NCBI GenBank assembly: GCA_943331345.2
Contig: CALQLF020000029.1
Span: 1-33,294 of the forward strand
Source: Candidatus Planktophila lacus
Lineage (GTDB): Bacteria > Pseudomonadota > Gammaproteobacteria > Steroidobacterales > Steroidobacteraceae
Reading direction: 5' to 3'
Length of the DNA stretch: 33,294 bases
The notes under the pieces were generated by a model. The model was not told where the DNA came from. It made no database searches and saw nothing but the letters and a program-made list of their open reading frames with translations. Below are positions 23,761 through 32,314 of the stretch, piece after piece. A program made the translations under genes and the position numbers. Each line of letters begins with the position of its first letter. Position 1 is the stretch's first letter.

Positions 23761-25343
23761 AGTTCGCATCCGCACTCCTGGTGGGGCTGCTGCTGGGCTC
23801 CACCGCCCAAGCGCGCACACCGCAAACCGTGGACCCAGACTGGCCGATGGTGCCGACGACGCATGCTGCCGCGCCGCCGGCGCCTGAAGCCACCCCTGCC
23901 GGCAAAACCGTCGCAGCAGCCGCAGGTAGCACCGTTGCCACCCCGGCGCCTCTCACGCCCGCAGAGAAATTCGTCACCATCTCGGCGCCACCCGCCGCCG
24001 AAGACGAACCCTACATAGACGAAGAAGAACTGCTGCCCACGCCCCTGCCTTCGAAACTACTGTTCAACCGTCTGCGCAATTCGTTCGCCCTGCCAGACGC
24101 GGCGGACCCCAGCATCCAGAAGGAACTGGACTGGTATATGAAGCACCCCAGCTACCTGCAGCGGGTGTTCCAGCGTTCAGAGCGGTATCTATTTCATATC
24201 GTGAGTGAAGTAGAAGCGCGCGGCATTCCCATGGAGATAGCGCTGCTGCCAGTGGTGGAAAGCGCCTACAACCCCTACGCGTACTCGCCGGGGCGCGCTG
24301 CGGGCCTGTGGCAGTTCATCCCCGCTTCCGGTGCGCGCATGGGCCTGAAGCAGAACTGGTGGCAGGACCAGCGCCGCGATGTGGTGGCCTCCACCAGCGC
24401 CGCGCTGGACTATCTGCAGAAGCTGAACGCCATGTTCGGTGGCGACTGGTTACTGACCATTGCGGCTTACAACACCGGCGAGATGGCCGTGCAGCGCGCC
24501 ATCGAAAAGAACCGGCGCGTTGGGCTGCCGACCACCTTCTGGGCCCTGCCCCTGCCGCAGGAAACCCGCGCGTATGTACCGCGCTTGCTAGCAATCCGTA
24601 CGCTGCTGATGGACCCCGAGAGCCGTGGTCTGCGCTTACCGCCTATCGCGGACGCGCCCTACTTCCGGCGCGTGGATACGGGCGGCCAGTTCGACCTGCG
24701 TGTAGCGGCCGAATACGCGAAGGTGACGCCCGAAGAACTGCATGCGCTGAACCCGGGCTTTCACCGCTGGGCCACGGACCCGGAAGGCCCGCACCGCCTG
24801 TACGTGCCTGTGCAGGTGGCGGACTCCTTCGCCGTCACGGTAGCGACACTGAACCCGGCACAGCGTTTGTCGGTGGCGGCGCATCGCGTATCCACTGGCG
24901 AAACGCTGGCCAGCATTGCCCACGACTACAAGACGGCCGTGGAAGCGCTGCGCGCCATGAACCCCACCCAGCCCGCCAAGCCCCGCCCGGGTGCCGTGCT
25001 GAGAGTGCCCGTCGATCCGGGCAGCCCACTGCGGAGCGGGCTGGTCATTGAAGGCGATGTGGCGTCGGTCGGCGCAATGCCTTCCGGGCCCGGAGGCCCA
25101 AACCTGACGGCGGAGGCGGCGCCCCAGGAAGCACCACGCATCTCCAACCCGCCCCCCAAGCCGGAACGCCCGGCGCGCGTGCCTAGCGAACTGCATTACC
25201 GCGTGCAGGCCGGCGACACGCTCTACTCCGTATCGCGCAGGTTCGAGGTTAGCGTGGCCGATCTGAAGCGCTGGAACGGGCTGAAGAGCAACAAGCTCCG
25301 GCCCGGTCAGAAACTGCTGGTGCGCACGCGCGCCGCGGCTTAG
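23757..25343 (+). CDS. mltD: Membrane-bound lytic murein transglycosylase D with LysM domains
   Basis: A 528-residue peptidoglycan-cleaving enzyme. The N-terminus [19 protein letters not shown] is a signal peptide ending in AQA, without a lipobox cysteine, so export rather than lipidation is expected. A proline/alanine-rich linker precedes the SLT domain (about 150-300), with catalytic Glu168 in PVVESAYNP, then [16 protein letters not shown] and AAYNTGE. A LysM-like stretch lies near 380-425, and a clear LysM near 482-525 ([19 protein letters not shown]). The ATG lies in the gloB stop (ATGA), so the two genes are translationally coupled. Confidence 0.95.
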   Translation: MKFASALLVGLLLGSTAQARTPQTVDPDWPMVPTTHAAAPPAPEATPAGKTVAAAAGSTVATPAPLTPAEKFVTISAPPAAEDEPYIDEEELLPTPLPSKLLFNRLRNSFALPDAADPSIQKELDWYMKHPSYLQRVFQRSERYLFHIVSEVEARGIPMEIALLPVVESAYNPYAYSPGRAAGLWQFIPASGARMGLKQNWWQDQRRDVVASTSAALDYLQKLNAMFGGDWLLTIAAYNTGEMAVQRAIEKNRRVGLPTTFWALPLPQETRAYVPRLLAIRTLLMDPESRGLRLPPIADAPYFRRVDTGGQFDLRVAAEYAKVTPEELHALNPGFHRWATDPEGPHRLYVPVQVADSFAVTVATLNPAQRLSVAAHRVSTGETLASIAHDYKTAVEALRAMNPTQPAKPRPGAVLRVPVDPGSPLRSGLVIEGDVASVGAMPSGPGGPNLTAEAAPQEAPRISNPPPKPERPARVPSELHYRVQAGDTLYSVSRRFEVSVADLKRWNGLKSNKLRPGQKLLVRTRAAA

Positions 25344-25391
25344 CCTGCGCCAGCCACCAACACCCCGCGCGCGGCACGGCCTGAAAAGCCT

Positions 25392-25397
25392 TATAAT
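25392..25397 (+). promoter_or_regulatory. Possible fabI -10 box
   Basis: A perfect TATAAT lies 32 bp before the fabI start in the mltD-fabI spacer (25344-25429). No good -35 is found at 16-18 bp, so an activator or an alternative promoter may be used. A GTATAC palindrome lies at 25408-25413. Confidence 0.4.
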
Positions 25398-25429
25398 TCA
25401 CGCTGTTGTATACATTTGAAGGACGAGCC

Positions 25430-26215
25430 ATGGGATTCATGACCGGCAAGCGCGCTCTCATCGTTGGCCTCGCCAGCGACCGTTCCATTGCCTACGGCAT
25501 CGCCGAGGCGTTCAAGCGCGAAGGAGCCGAGCTCGCCTTCACCTACCAGAACGAGCGCCTGAAAGAGCGTGTGGTCGACATGGCCGCCGGCCTCGACAGC
25601 ACCATTTGCCTGCCCATGGACGTGGCTGAAGACGCGCAGGTAGACAGCGCCTTCGCTGGCCTGAAGGAGCACTGGGACGGCCTCGACATCGTGGTGCACT
25701 CGGTGGCCTTCGCCCCGCGCGAAGCGCTGGCCGGTGGCTTCGTGGAAAGCACCACCCGTGAAAGCTTCCGCATTGCGCACGACGTTTCGAGCTACAGCCT
25801 CACGCTGCTAGCGCGCGCCGCTCTGCCCATGATGCAAGGCCGCAACGGTGCTCTGCTCACCATGAGCTACCTAGGCGCCGTGAAGTCCATCCCCAGCTAC
25901 AACGTCATGGGCTTGGCCAAGGCCAGCCTGGAAGCCAACGTACGCTTCCTGGCAGCGGACCTCGGCCCCAAGGGCATCCGCGTGAACGCCATCTCCGCCG
26001 GCCCCATCAAGACACTGGCTGCGGCCGGCATTGGCGGCTTCCGGAAGATGCTGACGCAGGTGGCTTCGGTGGCCCCCATCCGCCGCAACGTGACCCAGGA
26101 CGACGTGGGCAACGCGGCCGCGTTCCTCTGCAGCGACCTGGCCGCCGGCGTCACCGGTGAAGTGCTTTACGTGGACGGCGGCTACAGCCACGTGGGCATG
26201 AGCTTCCCGGAGTAA
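25430..26215 (+). CDS. fabI: Enoyl-[acyl-carrier-protein] reductase (NADH)
   Basis: A 261-residue short-chain dehydrogenase-type enoyl-ACP reductase that completes each round of fatty acid elongation. The nucleotide-binding segment [17 protein letters not shown] is the FabI form. The catalytic triad is Tyr147 (in LTMSYLGAV), Tyr157 and Lys164 ([11 protein letters not shown]), spaced as in the E. coli enzyme. The start is the ATG at 25430, with AAGGA 6 nt upstream; an ATG at 25406 lies in the leader. A REP begins 2 bp after the TAA stop. Confidence 0.96.
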   Translation: MGFMTGKRALIVGLASDRSIAYGIAEAFKREGAELAFTYQNERLKERVVDMAAGLDSTICLPMDVAEDAQVDSAFAGLKEHWDGLDIVVHSVAFAPREALAGGFVESTTRESFRIAHDVSSYSLTLLARAALPMMQGRNGALLTMSYLGAVKSIPSYNVMGLAKASLEANVRFLAADLGPKGIRVNAISAGPIKTLAAAGIGGFRKMLTQVASVAPIRRNVTQDDVGNAAAFLCSDLAAGVTGEVLYVDGGYSHVGMSFPE

Positions 26216-26217
26216 AG

Positions 26218-26346
26218 AGTCGCGAGCAAGCTCGCTCCCACAGGCGGATACAACCCTTTGTGGAAGGGAGCTTGCTCCCGACCCCTCTAATGTAGGAGGG
26301 AGCTTGCTCCCGACCCCTCTAATGTAGGAGGGAGCTTGCTCCCGAC
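26218..26346. repeat. REP cluster between the convergent fabI and ppiD genes
   Basis: Inverted variant B at 26218-26242, forward variant A at 26259-26282 (one head mismatch), and two forward variant A copies at 26291-26314 and 26323-26346 exactly 32 bp apart. The outer copies turn their GTCG ends toward the two converging stop codons. No T-tract terminator is seen between these genes. Confidence 0.94.
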
Positions 26347-26368
26347 TTTTGCCGTGTAACAGCCAGCC

Positions 26369-28258
26369 TTAGTTGAACAGCGCCGGATCCACGTGCACCT
26401 TGGCCTTGGCGCGAATGGCCGCCAAGTAACCCGTGAAGTCGCGCTGCTGCGTCTGCTGCACCAACTGACGCGCCGCCGCGGCAGCCGCCTCGCCTTCGAG
26501 CTTCGGGCCAGCACGACCGGCCGAGACCTGCCACACCACTTGGTCCCCGTTGGCCAAAGCCACGGCACCCGAACGCGGTGCTGTGGGCCGCGGGCCCACG
26601 AACGCCGCCTTCAGCACCTCCGCCGCCATGCCGGTGGCCTTGCGGTCTACCCAGCCGGGCGTGGTCACGGTGGCGCCCTTGGCAGCGTCTGCCAATGTAG
26701 CGCCGCCCGCCACAGCTTTCAGCGCTGCCTGAGCAGCAGCAGCCAGCACTTCCTTGGCCTGCGCCGTCTTCACGGCGGCGTCGACCCTGTCACGCACGGC
26801 CGCCAGCGGCTGCTCCGCGGGCTTGTGATGCTCCGTGACGCGTGCCACGACCACATGCCCATCGCCGAGGTCCACGGCGCGGCTGTTGGCGCCATCAAGC
26901 ACGCTCTTGGCGAAGACGGCGTCGATGAGCTTCTTGTCCGCCGGGAGTGGCGCACCGCCAGCCGAACGCGTGTAGCTGGCGACCGTCTGCAACGGCGCAC
27001 CCACAGCACGGGCCACGGGGTCCAGCGAGCCGCTGCTTTCGAAGGCAGTTTCTTCCAGCTTGTCCTGGAGCGTACCGAAGGTCTTGTCCGCTTCGGCGGT
27101 CTGGAACTCGGGAGTGATGTCGGCGCGCACATCCTCGAAGGACTTGCCGGCACCGGCCGCCACTTCGTCGAGACGAACCACGTGGTAGCCGAACTGGGTC
27201 TTCACCACCTGCAACTCGCCGGTCTTCATGCCCCACACGGCGGCCGCAAAAGGACCGACGAAGAAGTCTTTTTCCTGCAGACCGAGGTCGCCGCCCTCAG
27301 CCGCGGAACCCGGGTCTGCGCTGTTGGCCTTGGCCAGCGCCGCGAAATCCGCGCCGCCCTTCAATTGCGCCAGCAGGCCATCGGCCTTCGCCTTGGCGGC
27401 AGCGTCTGCCTTGCCATCCACGCCGGCCGCGGCCTCGATGAGGATGTGACGCGCACGACGCTTTTCGGCGGTGGCGTAACGATCTTTGATGGTGTCGAAG
27501 TAGGCGCGCAGCGAAGCTTCCGTGACGACGACCTTCGCGGCGATATCCGCGCGACGCAGTTCCACGAACTGCAAGGACACGGACTCTTCGGTCCGGAAGT
27601 CCGCAGCATGCGCCTTCAACCAAGCTTCCAACTGCGCTTCCGTGGGCTTGGCAGCGGCAATGGCCGGAGCCACCGCAAGCGTGGCGTAGGCGAGGTCGCG
27701 TTGTTCGCCCTGCAGAGCCAGCGCTTCATCCACTTCGCGGGGAGTGAGGAACGCACTGCGCGCCATGCCGCCAACCAACTGGTTGGCCAGCAACTGCTGG
27801 CGCTGCTCCGCCTCGAACGAGGCCATGGAGATGTTGTTCTGCTGCAGCAGCGCTATGTAGGCATCACGGCTGAACTCACCACCCACCTGGAAATACGGCA
27901 GGGAGCGGATGGACGCGGCTACTTCTTCGTCCGTGACTTGGTAGCCGGCATCCTTCGCCCGCTGCGCCAGCAACTGCTGCTGCACGAAGCCATTGACGAT
28001 GGAGTCCTGCACTTCCTTACGAGTGGCTTCGGGGATTTCACCCTCAAAGGCACGCGCGAGCTGCGAGATTTGGTTCTGGTAGCTCTCGCGAACGCGGGCG
28101 GAATCGACAGTCTCGCCGTTCACATTCAACCCAGCGCCTTGCGCAGAGGTGAAGCTGATGACGCCCTGAACACCAAAGAAAACGAAGGTGACCGATAGGG
28201 GAAGGATGAAGAGCCAAAAGGCAACACCCTTCAGACGGTCGTGGATCCACTGCATCAT
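26369..28258 (-). CDS. ppiD: Periplasmic chaperone / peptidyl-prolyl isomerase D
   Basis: A 629-residue inner-membrane-anchored folding factor for proteins leaving the Sec translocon. Residues 1-35 give one membrane helix (VAFWLFILPLSVTFVFFGVQ) after MMQWIHDRLKG. A SurA-like N-terminal chaperone part follows, with the NGFVQQQLLAQRA region. The parvulin domain is near 260-360, with RRARHILIEAA, GGDLGLQEKDFFVGPF and FGYHVVRLDEV. The C-terminal region is alanine-rich. The start at 28258 is chosen because GGGAG lies 10 nt upstream; the frame would otherwise extend into the terminator. Confidence 0.95.
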   Translation of the reverse strand: MMQWIHDRLKGVAFWLFILPLSVTFVFFGVQGVISFTSAQGAGLNVNGETVDSARVRESYQNQISQLARAFEGEIPEATRKEVQDSIVNGFVQQQLLAQRAKDAGYQVTDEEVAASIRSLPYFQVGGEFSRDAYIALLQQNNISMASFEAEQRQQLLANQLVGGMARSAFLTPREVDEALALQGEQRDLAYATLAVAPAIAAAKPTEAQLEAWLKAHAADFRTEESVSLQFVELRRADIAAKVVVTEASLRAYFDTIKDRYATAEKRRARHILIEAAAGVDGKADAAAKAKADGLLAQLKGGADFAALAKANSADPGSAAEGGDLGLQEKDFFVGPFAAAVWGMKTGELQVVKTQFGYHVVRLDEVAAGAGKSFEDVRADITPEFQTAEADKTFGTLQDKLEETAFESSGSLDPVARAVGAPLQTVASYTRSAGGAPLPADKKLIDAVFAKSVLDGANSRAVDLGDGHVVVARVTEHHKPAEQPLAAVRDRVDAAVKTAQAKEVLAAAAQAALKAVAGGATLADAAKGATVTTPGWVDRKATGMAAEVLKAAFVGPRPTAPRSGAVALANGDQVVWQVSAGRAGPKLEGEAAAAAARQLVQQTQQRDFTGYLAAIRAKAKVHVDPALFN

Positions 28259-28274
28259 TGCTGCAAGACTCCCT

Positions 28275-28308
28275 AAACAAAAAGGCCGCACGGTCACCCG
28301 GCGGCCTT
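28275..28308 (-). terminator. Rho-independent terminator after tRNA-Asp
   Basis: On the minus strand AAGGCCGC and GCGGCCTT (28282-28308) form a perfect 8-bp stem around an 11-nt loop, followed by TTTTTGTTT. It lies between tRNA-Asp and ppiD and separates the tRNA transcript from ppiD. It is the only classical T-tract terminator clearly seen in the window. Confidence 0.88.
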
Positions 28309-28317
28309 CGAAATAAA

Positions 28318-28394
28318 TGGCGGAGCGGACGGGACTCGAACCCGCGACCCCCGGCGTGACAGGCCGGTATTCTAACCGACTGAACTACCGCTCC
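28318..28394 (-). tRNA. tRNA-Asp (anticodon GTC)
   Basis: 77 nt including an encoded CCA. Acceptor arms GGAGCGG and CCGCTCC pair fully. The D-loop region TAGTTCAGTCGGTTAGA, the anticodon loop CTGTCAC with GTC, and the TTCGAGTC T-loop are all present. Confidence 0.97.
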
Positions 28395-28405
28395 GCGTGC
28401 CCCCA

Positions 28406-28427
28406 CCACTTCGTTCAGTTGAAGTGG
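28406..28427 (-). other. Hairpin between tRNA-Val and tRNA-Asp
   Basis: Arms CCACTTC and GAAGTGG form a 7-bp stem with an 8-nt loop inside the 36-bp inter-tRNA spacer. A processing signal for the joint precursor is a reasonable guess. Confidence 0.5.
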
Positions 28428-28430
28428 AGT

Positions 28431-28506
28431 TGGTAGGTGCTGAGGGGATCGAACCCCCGACCTTCGCCGTGTAAAGGCGTCGCTCTCCCAGCTGAGCTAA
28501 GCACCC
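28431..28506 (-). tRNA. tRNA-Val (anticodon TAC)
   Basis: 76 nt including an encoded CCA. The D-arm is AGCTCAGCTGGGAGAGC, the anticodon loop CTTTACAC carries TAC, and the T-loop is GTTCGATC. The acceptor stem GGGTGCT/AGCACCT pairs fully except that the first pair is G1-U72 rather than the normal G1-C72. Confidence 0.96.
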
Positions 28507-28522
28507 CCAGTGGGAGCCCGGA

Positions 28523-28551
28523 ACTATACGCAGCCAGTGCCTATTCAGCAA
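28523..28551 (-). promoter_or_regulatory. tRNA-Val/tRNA-Asp operon promoter
   Basis: TTGCTG (-35), a 17-bp spacer and TATAGT (-10), followed by a GC-rich discriminator just before the tRNA-Val 5' end. Such a discriminator is typical of stable RNA promoters under stringent control. Confidence 0.8.
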
Positions 28552-28582
28552 GCCCCGAGTGAAGGTTTTTCCGGGCTCCACC

Positions 28583-28801
28583 TTGTAGGAGGGAGCTTGG
28601 GTCGCGAGCAAGCTCGCTCCTACAAATAACCCTGTTGTAGGAGGGAGCTTGGGTCGCGAGCAAGCTCGCTCCTACAAATAACCCTGTTGTAGGAGGGAGC
28701 TTGGGTCGCGAGCAAGCTCGCACCTACAAATAACCCTGTTGTAGGAGGGAGCTTGCTCCCGACACCCATTGCCTTTTTGTGGGAGGGAGCTTGCTCCCGA
28801 C
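28583..28801. repeat. 52-bp tandem array of composite REPs and two single REPs
   Basis: Three units start at 28583, 28635 and 28687, each 52 bp, and a fourth begins at 28739 as an ordinary variant A copy (28740-28763); another variant A is at 28778-28801. Each composite joins the first half of a variant A to a complete inverted variant B, giving 17-bp outer arms with one mismatch around a 9-nt loop. Units share the linker AAATAACCCTG. The stretch 28507-28941 has no gene: it holds the tRNA promoter, this array and the mazE leader. Confidence 0.95.
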
Positions 28802-28894
28802 AGAGGTGGTGCCTTATTGCTACCAATAACGGCGATATGCATTTTCCAGAGGAACTTCACTGGCGACACGGGCAAACTCGTTAGGCAATGCCGA

Positions 28895-28927
28895 TTGATG
28901 GGCGATTAATGATAAGTTACATGTAAC
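28895..28927 (+). promoter_or_regulatory. Candidate promoter and operator of the MazE/MazF-type pair
   Basis: TTGATG (28895-28900), 17 bp, then TACATG (28918-28923). The -10 lies within a perfect 12-bp palindrome GTTACATGTAAC (28916-28927), which would suit autorepression by the antitoxin. A Shine-Dalgarno GGAG follows at 28931-28934. Confidence 0.55.
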
Positions 28928-28941
28928 CGTGGAGCCCTCAG

Positions 28942-29235
28942 GTGAACAGCGTGCCGAAGCCCCCTACCTCCCGCGACAAGGTCCGCGCCCATCGCGAACG
29001 CCTGCGAGCGCAAGGCCTGAAGCCACTGCAACTCTGGGTGCCGGACGTGAATGCGGCAGGCTTCGCCAGTGCCGCGCGGCGACAATCGCGAGCGGTCGCG
29101 ACAAGTGCCGACGAATCGGACGAACAGGCGTTCGTAGATGCCATCAGCATGGGGGCGCTGTGGGATGAGCCGGAAGCACTAACGTTACCCGCGGCCACCA
29201 ACGCCAAGCAGACCAAGCGCAAGGCACGAAAGTGA
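28942..29235 (+). CDS. Antitoxin MazE family protein (DUF3018)
   Basis: A 97-residue protein preceding a MazF-like toxin and overlapping it by 4 bp. The stretch RDKVRAHRERLRAQGLKPLQLWVPDV, given here in part, is the DUF3018 signature. The middle ARRQSRAV segment and the DEQAFVDAI segment also match the family as remembered. The C-terminus is Lys/Arg-rich. The start is GTG at 28942, with GGAG 7 nt upstream. It sits between tRNA-Val and lon on the strand opposite to both, in the position where hupB is usual in related genomes. Confidence 0.85.
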   Translation: MNSVPKPPTSRDKVRAHRERLRAQGLKPLQLWVPDVNAAGFASAARRQSRAVATSADESDEQAFVDAISMGALWDEPEALTLPAATNAKQTKRKARK

Positions 29236-29567
29236 AACGCGGCGAACTCTGGACGGTCGCGGGCGGCGGTAGCTACACCGGCAAGCCACGTCCGGCGCTG
29301 GTGCTGCAAGACGACCACTTCGCCGGCACGGCATCGGTAACCGTGTGTCCTCTAACCAGCAGCCGGGTCGAAGCACCCCTACTACGGTTGGCAGTGGAAC
29401 CGACGGCTGAAAACGGTCTGAATGGCCTCTGCAGCGTCATGATCGATAAGATAACTACCGTGCCGCGGGAGCGCCTCGGGCGGCGCATCGGGCAACTCGA
29501 GGACGCCCACCTGCTCCGGGTGAACCGGGCGTTGGTGGTGTTCTTGGGGGTTGCCGGGGGACGGTGA
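29232..29567 (+). CDS. MazF/PemK-type toxin endoribonuclease
   Basis: A 111-residue MazF-fold protein. KRGELWTVAGG is the standard opening strand, followed by GKPRPALVLQDD with the conserved Arg-Pro-Ala-Leu, VTVCPLTS with the active-site Thr/Ser region, and GLCSVMIDKITTVPRERLGRRIG, which resembles the MazF dimer helix and active-site loop. It would cut mRNA at short motifs when freed from its antitoxin. The start is a GTG sharing bases with the antitoxin TGA (GTGA), so expression is coupled. A REP starts 5 bp after the stop. Confidence 0.88.
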   Translation: MKRGELWTVAGGGSYTGKPRPALVLQDDHFAGTASVTVCPLTSSRVEAPLLRLAVEPTAENGLNGLCSVMIDKITTVPRERLGRRIGQLEDAHLLRVNRALVVFLGVAGGR

Positions 29568-29572
29568 GGCCC

Positions 29573-29655
29573 GTGGGAGGGAGCTTGCTCCGGACAGTCG
29601 CGAGCAACCTCGCTCCTACAAATAACCCTGTTGTAGGAGGGAGCTTGCTCCCGAC
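29573..29655. repeat. REP cluster between mazF-like toxin and lon
   Basis: Forward variant A with one foot mismatch (29573-29595), inverted variant B with one mismatch (29596-29620), then forward variant A (29632-29655). The linker between the last two is AAATAACCCTG, the same as in the 28583-28763 array on the other side of the toxin pair. Confidence 0.93.
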
Positions 29656-29667
29656 AGAACCGCTGTT

Positions 29668-32187
29668 CTAGTGCGCCCGCACGCCCTTGCGCTTCGGCGC
29701 CAGCTTGGCGGCCTTCACCACCGCCTTGGCCGAGGCCTTGGCTGCCTTGGCGCCCTTTGCTGCCTTCACGCCCTTGGCCAGCGCCGGCAATGCTGCTGGT
29801 GCATCGCCACGGCGATTAGCAGCCTTCGGCAACGGCGAGCGCAACAGCGCCACCTCGAGCACCTCATCAATCCACTTCACCGTGCGGATATCGAGCTTGC
29901 CCTTGATGTTGTCGGGGATGTCGGCCAAGTCTTTTTCGTTGTCGTGCGGGATGAGCACGGTGGTGATGCCGCCGCGGTGGGCCGCGAGCAGCTTCTCCTT
30001 GAGACCACCGATGGGCAGCACTTCGCCGCGCAGGGTAATTTCACCGGTCATGGCCACATCCGAGCGCACGGGAATCTTCGTGAGCGCGGAGACAAGCGCA
30101 GTGCACATGCCGATGCCGGCGCTGGGGCCGTCCTTGGGCGTGGCGCCTTCTGGCACGTGCACGTGCACGTCATTCTTCTGGTTGAACTCGATGTCGATGC
30201 CGAGCACTTCGGCACGGCTGCGCACTACGGTCATGGCAGCCTGAATGGATTCCTGCATGACACTGCCGAGCTGGCCGGTGTACGTGAGCTTGCCCTTGCC
30301 GCCCACCACCGCCGCTTCAATGCTAAGCAGTTCGCCGCCCACTTCGGTCCATGCCAAGCCAGTCACCTGCCCTACGCGGCTTTCCTCTTCGGCCTTGCCG
30401 TAACGGAAGCGGCGTACGCCGAGGTACTTCGGGATGTTGTCTTCCACCACGGCGATGGGCTTGTCGCCAGGGCTTAGCAGCAACTGCTTCACCGTCTTGC
30501 GGCAAATCTTCGACATCTCGCGCTCGAGATTACGCACGCCGGCTTCGCGCGTGTAGTGGCGAATGATGTCGGTGATGCCGCTGTCCGCCACTTGCAGTTC
30601 GTCGTCCTTCACGCCGTTCACCTTCATCTGCTTCGGCAGCAGATAGCGGCGCGCAATGGCGAGCTTTTCGTCTTCGGTGTAACCCGGCAGACGAATAACT
30701 TCCATGCGGTCCAGCAAGGGAGCGGGAATGTTCAGGCTATTAGCGGTGCACACGAACATGACCTCGGAGAGGTCGAAGTCAACCTCGAGGTAGTGGTCGT
30801 TGAAAGTGGCGTTCTGCTCCGGGTCTAGCACTTCGAGCAACGCTGACGACGGGTCGCCGCGGAAGTCCATGGACATCTTGTCGATTTCATCGAGCAGGAA
30901 GAGCGGGTTCCGTACGCCCACCTTCGAGAGGTTCTGAATGATCTTGCCCGGCATGGAACCGATATACGTGCGGCGATGGCCACGGATTTCGGCCTCATCA
31001 CGCACACCGCCGAGCGACATACGCACGAACTGGCGATTGGTGGCCTTGGCAATGCTCTGGCCGAGCGAGGTCTTGCCCACGCCCGGGGGGCCGACGAGGC
31101 ACAGGATGGGGCCGCGCAGGTTCTGCACGCGCTGCTGTACCGCGAGGTATTCGACGATGCGCTCTTTGACCTTATCGAGACCGTAGTGGTCCTGGTCCAG
31201 CACTTGCTGTGCAGCCGTAATGTCATGGCGCACCTTGGTGCGCTTCTTCCACGGCGCCTTCACGAGCGTGTCCACGTAGTTTCGCACCACGGTGGCTTCA
31301 GCGCTCATGGGTGACATGAGCTTGAGCTTGGCAAGCTCCGCCAGCGCCTTTTCACGCGCTTCCTTGGGCATGCCAGCCTTGCGCACGCGCTTTTCCAGTT
31401 CGCCCAGTTCGTTCGGCGCGTCTTCCATGTCGCCGAGTTCGCGCTGGATAGCCTTCATCTGTTCGTTCAGGTAGTACTCGCGCTGGCTCTTCTCCATCTG
31501 CTGCTTCACGCGGCCACGGATACGCTTTTCAATTTGCAGTACTTCCATCTCGCCTTCGACAAGCGCGAGCACATGCTCCACGCGCTTGCGCACGTCGGCA
31601 ATCTCCAGCACCTTCTGCTTTTCCAGCAGCTTCAGCGCCATGTGCGCGGCGACGGTGTCCGCCAAGCGGCCCGGCTGCTCAATGCCGGCCAGGGAGGTGA
31701 GAATCTCCGGCGGCACCTTCTTGTTCATCTTCACGTACTGCTCGAACTGGCTGATGACCGAGCGCACCAGCACGTCAATCTCGCGTTCGTCGTACGACTC
31801 CACTTCCGGCACGGCCGTAACGCGCGCCGCGAAAAATTCTCCGGAGATGAGTTCATCGACCGTGGCACGGGCCGAGCCTTCCACCAGCACCTTCACGGTG
31901 CCGTCCGGCAGCTTCAGCAACTGCAGGATGGTGGCGAGGGTGCCTATGCGGTAGAGGTCTTCAGCGGTCGGATCGTCCACGTCCGCCTGCTTCTGGGCGA
32001 CGAGGATGATTTGCTTGTCGCCCTTCATGGCCTGATCCAGCGCGAGGATGGATTTTTCGCGGCCGACGAACAGCGGGATGACCATGTGGGGATAGACGAC
32101 GACGTCCCGCAGCGGCAGGACCGGGACGGCGGCGTTGGCGGCGCCTTCCACGGTGGCGGGGACTTCGGCGATGGGGGTGTCGGACAC
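29668..32187 (-). CDS. lon: ATP-dependent protease Lon with a Lys/Ala-rich C-terminal tail
   Basis: An 839-residue LonA-type protease that degrades misfolded and regulatory proteins. The N-terminal substrate-binding domain is followed by AAA+ Walker A GPPGVGKT (Lys372), Walker [10 protein letters not shown], and the Ser-Lys protease domain with Ser689 in KDGPSAG and Lys732 in [11 protein letters not shown]. The last 56 residues (784-839) are unusual: 11 Lys and 4 Arg among mostly Ala, with [12 protein letters not shown], like a histone H1 tail. The start is a GTG, with GAGG 6 nt upstream. A sigma-32 promoter lies about 76 bp upstream. hupB, often directly downstream of lon, is absent; a toxin pair lies there. 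Confidence 0.96.
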   Translation of the reverse strand: MSDTPIAEVPATVEGAANAAVPVLPLRDVVVYPHMVIPLFVGREKSILALDQAMKGDKQIILVAQKQADVDDPTAEDLYRIGTLATILQLLKLPDGTVKVLVEGSARATVDELISGEFFAARVTAVPEVESYDEREIDVLVRSVISQFEQYVKMNKKVPPEILTSLAGIEQPGRLADTVAAHMALKLLEKQKVLEIADVRKRVEHVLALVEGEMEVLQIEKRIRGRVKQQMEKSQREYYLNEQMKAIQRELGDMEDAPNELGELEKRVRKAGMPKEAREKALAELAKLKLMSPMSAEATVVRNYVDTLVKAPWKKRTKVRHDITAAQQVLDQDHYGLDKVKERIVEYLAVQQRVQNLRGPILCLVGPPGVGKTSLGQSIAKATNRQFVRMSLGGVRDEAEIRGHRRTYIGSMPGKIIQNLSKVGVRNPLFLLDEIDKMSMDFRGDPSSALLEVLDPEQNATFNDHYLEVDFDLSEVMFVCTANSLNIPAPLLDRMEVIRLPGYTEDEKLAIARRYLLPKQMKVNGVKDDELQVADSGITDIIRHYTREAGVRNLEREMSKICRKTVKQLLLSPGDKPIAVVEDNIPKYLGVRRFRYGKAEEESRVGQVTGLAWTEVGGELLSIEAAVVGGKGKLTYTGQLGSVMQESIQAAMTVVRSRAEVLGIDIEFNQKNDVHVHVPEGATPKDGPSAGIGMCTALVSALTKIPVRSDVAMTGEITLRGEVLPIGGLKEKLLAAHRGGITTVLIPHDNEKDLADIPDNIKGKLDIRTVKWIDEVLEVALLRSPLPKAANRRGDAPAALPALAKGVKAAKGAKAAKASAKAVVKAAKLAPKRKGVRAH

Positions 32188-32262
32188 GGGGGGCCTCGGA
32201 AAACTGCGGGAGGCCGGGTGGGGCCTCGGGGGTCGGGGAGCCTATTGGCTAATAGCTTAGCC

Positions 32263-32290
32263 TAGTGGGGGCCGGGGGTAGTACTTCAAG
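32263..32290 (-). promoter_or_regulatory. Sigma-32 heat-shock promoter of lon
   Basis: CTTGAAG (-35), 13 bp, then CCCCACTA (-10), one or two changes from the sigma-32 consensus CTTGAAA-N13-CCCCATTA as remembered. The transcript would have a leader of about 70 nt. lon is a classical heat-shock gene. A stretch of GC-rich leader and a REP cluster further upstream make up the rest of 32188-32545, which has no gene. Confidence 0.85.
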
Positions 32291-32314
32291 GGGGTAGCGC
32301 ACGTTGGGCGCAAA

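Noticed and set aside
26393-28198. 601-codon open frame on the plus strand
   Set aside because: Antisense to ppiD, whose parvulin motifs are clear.
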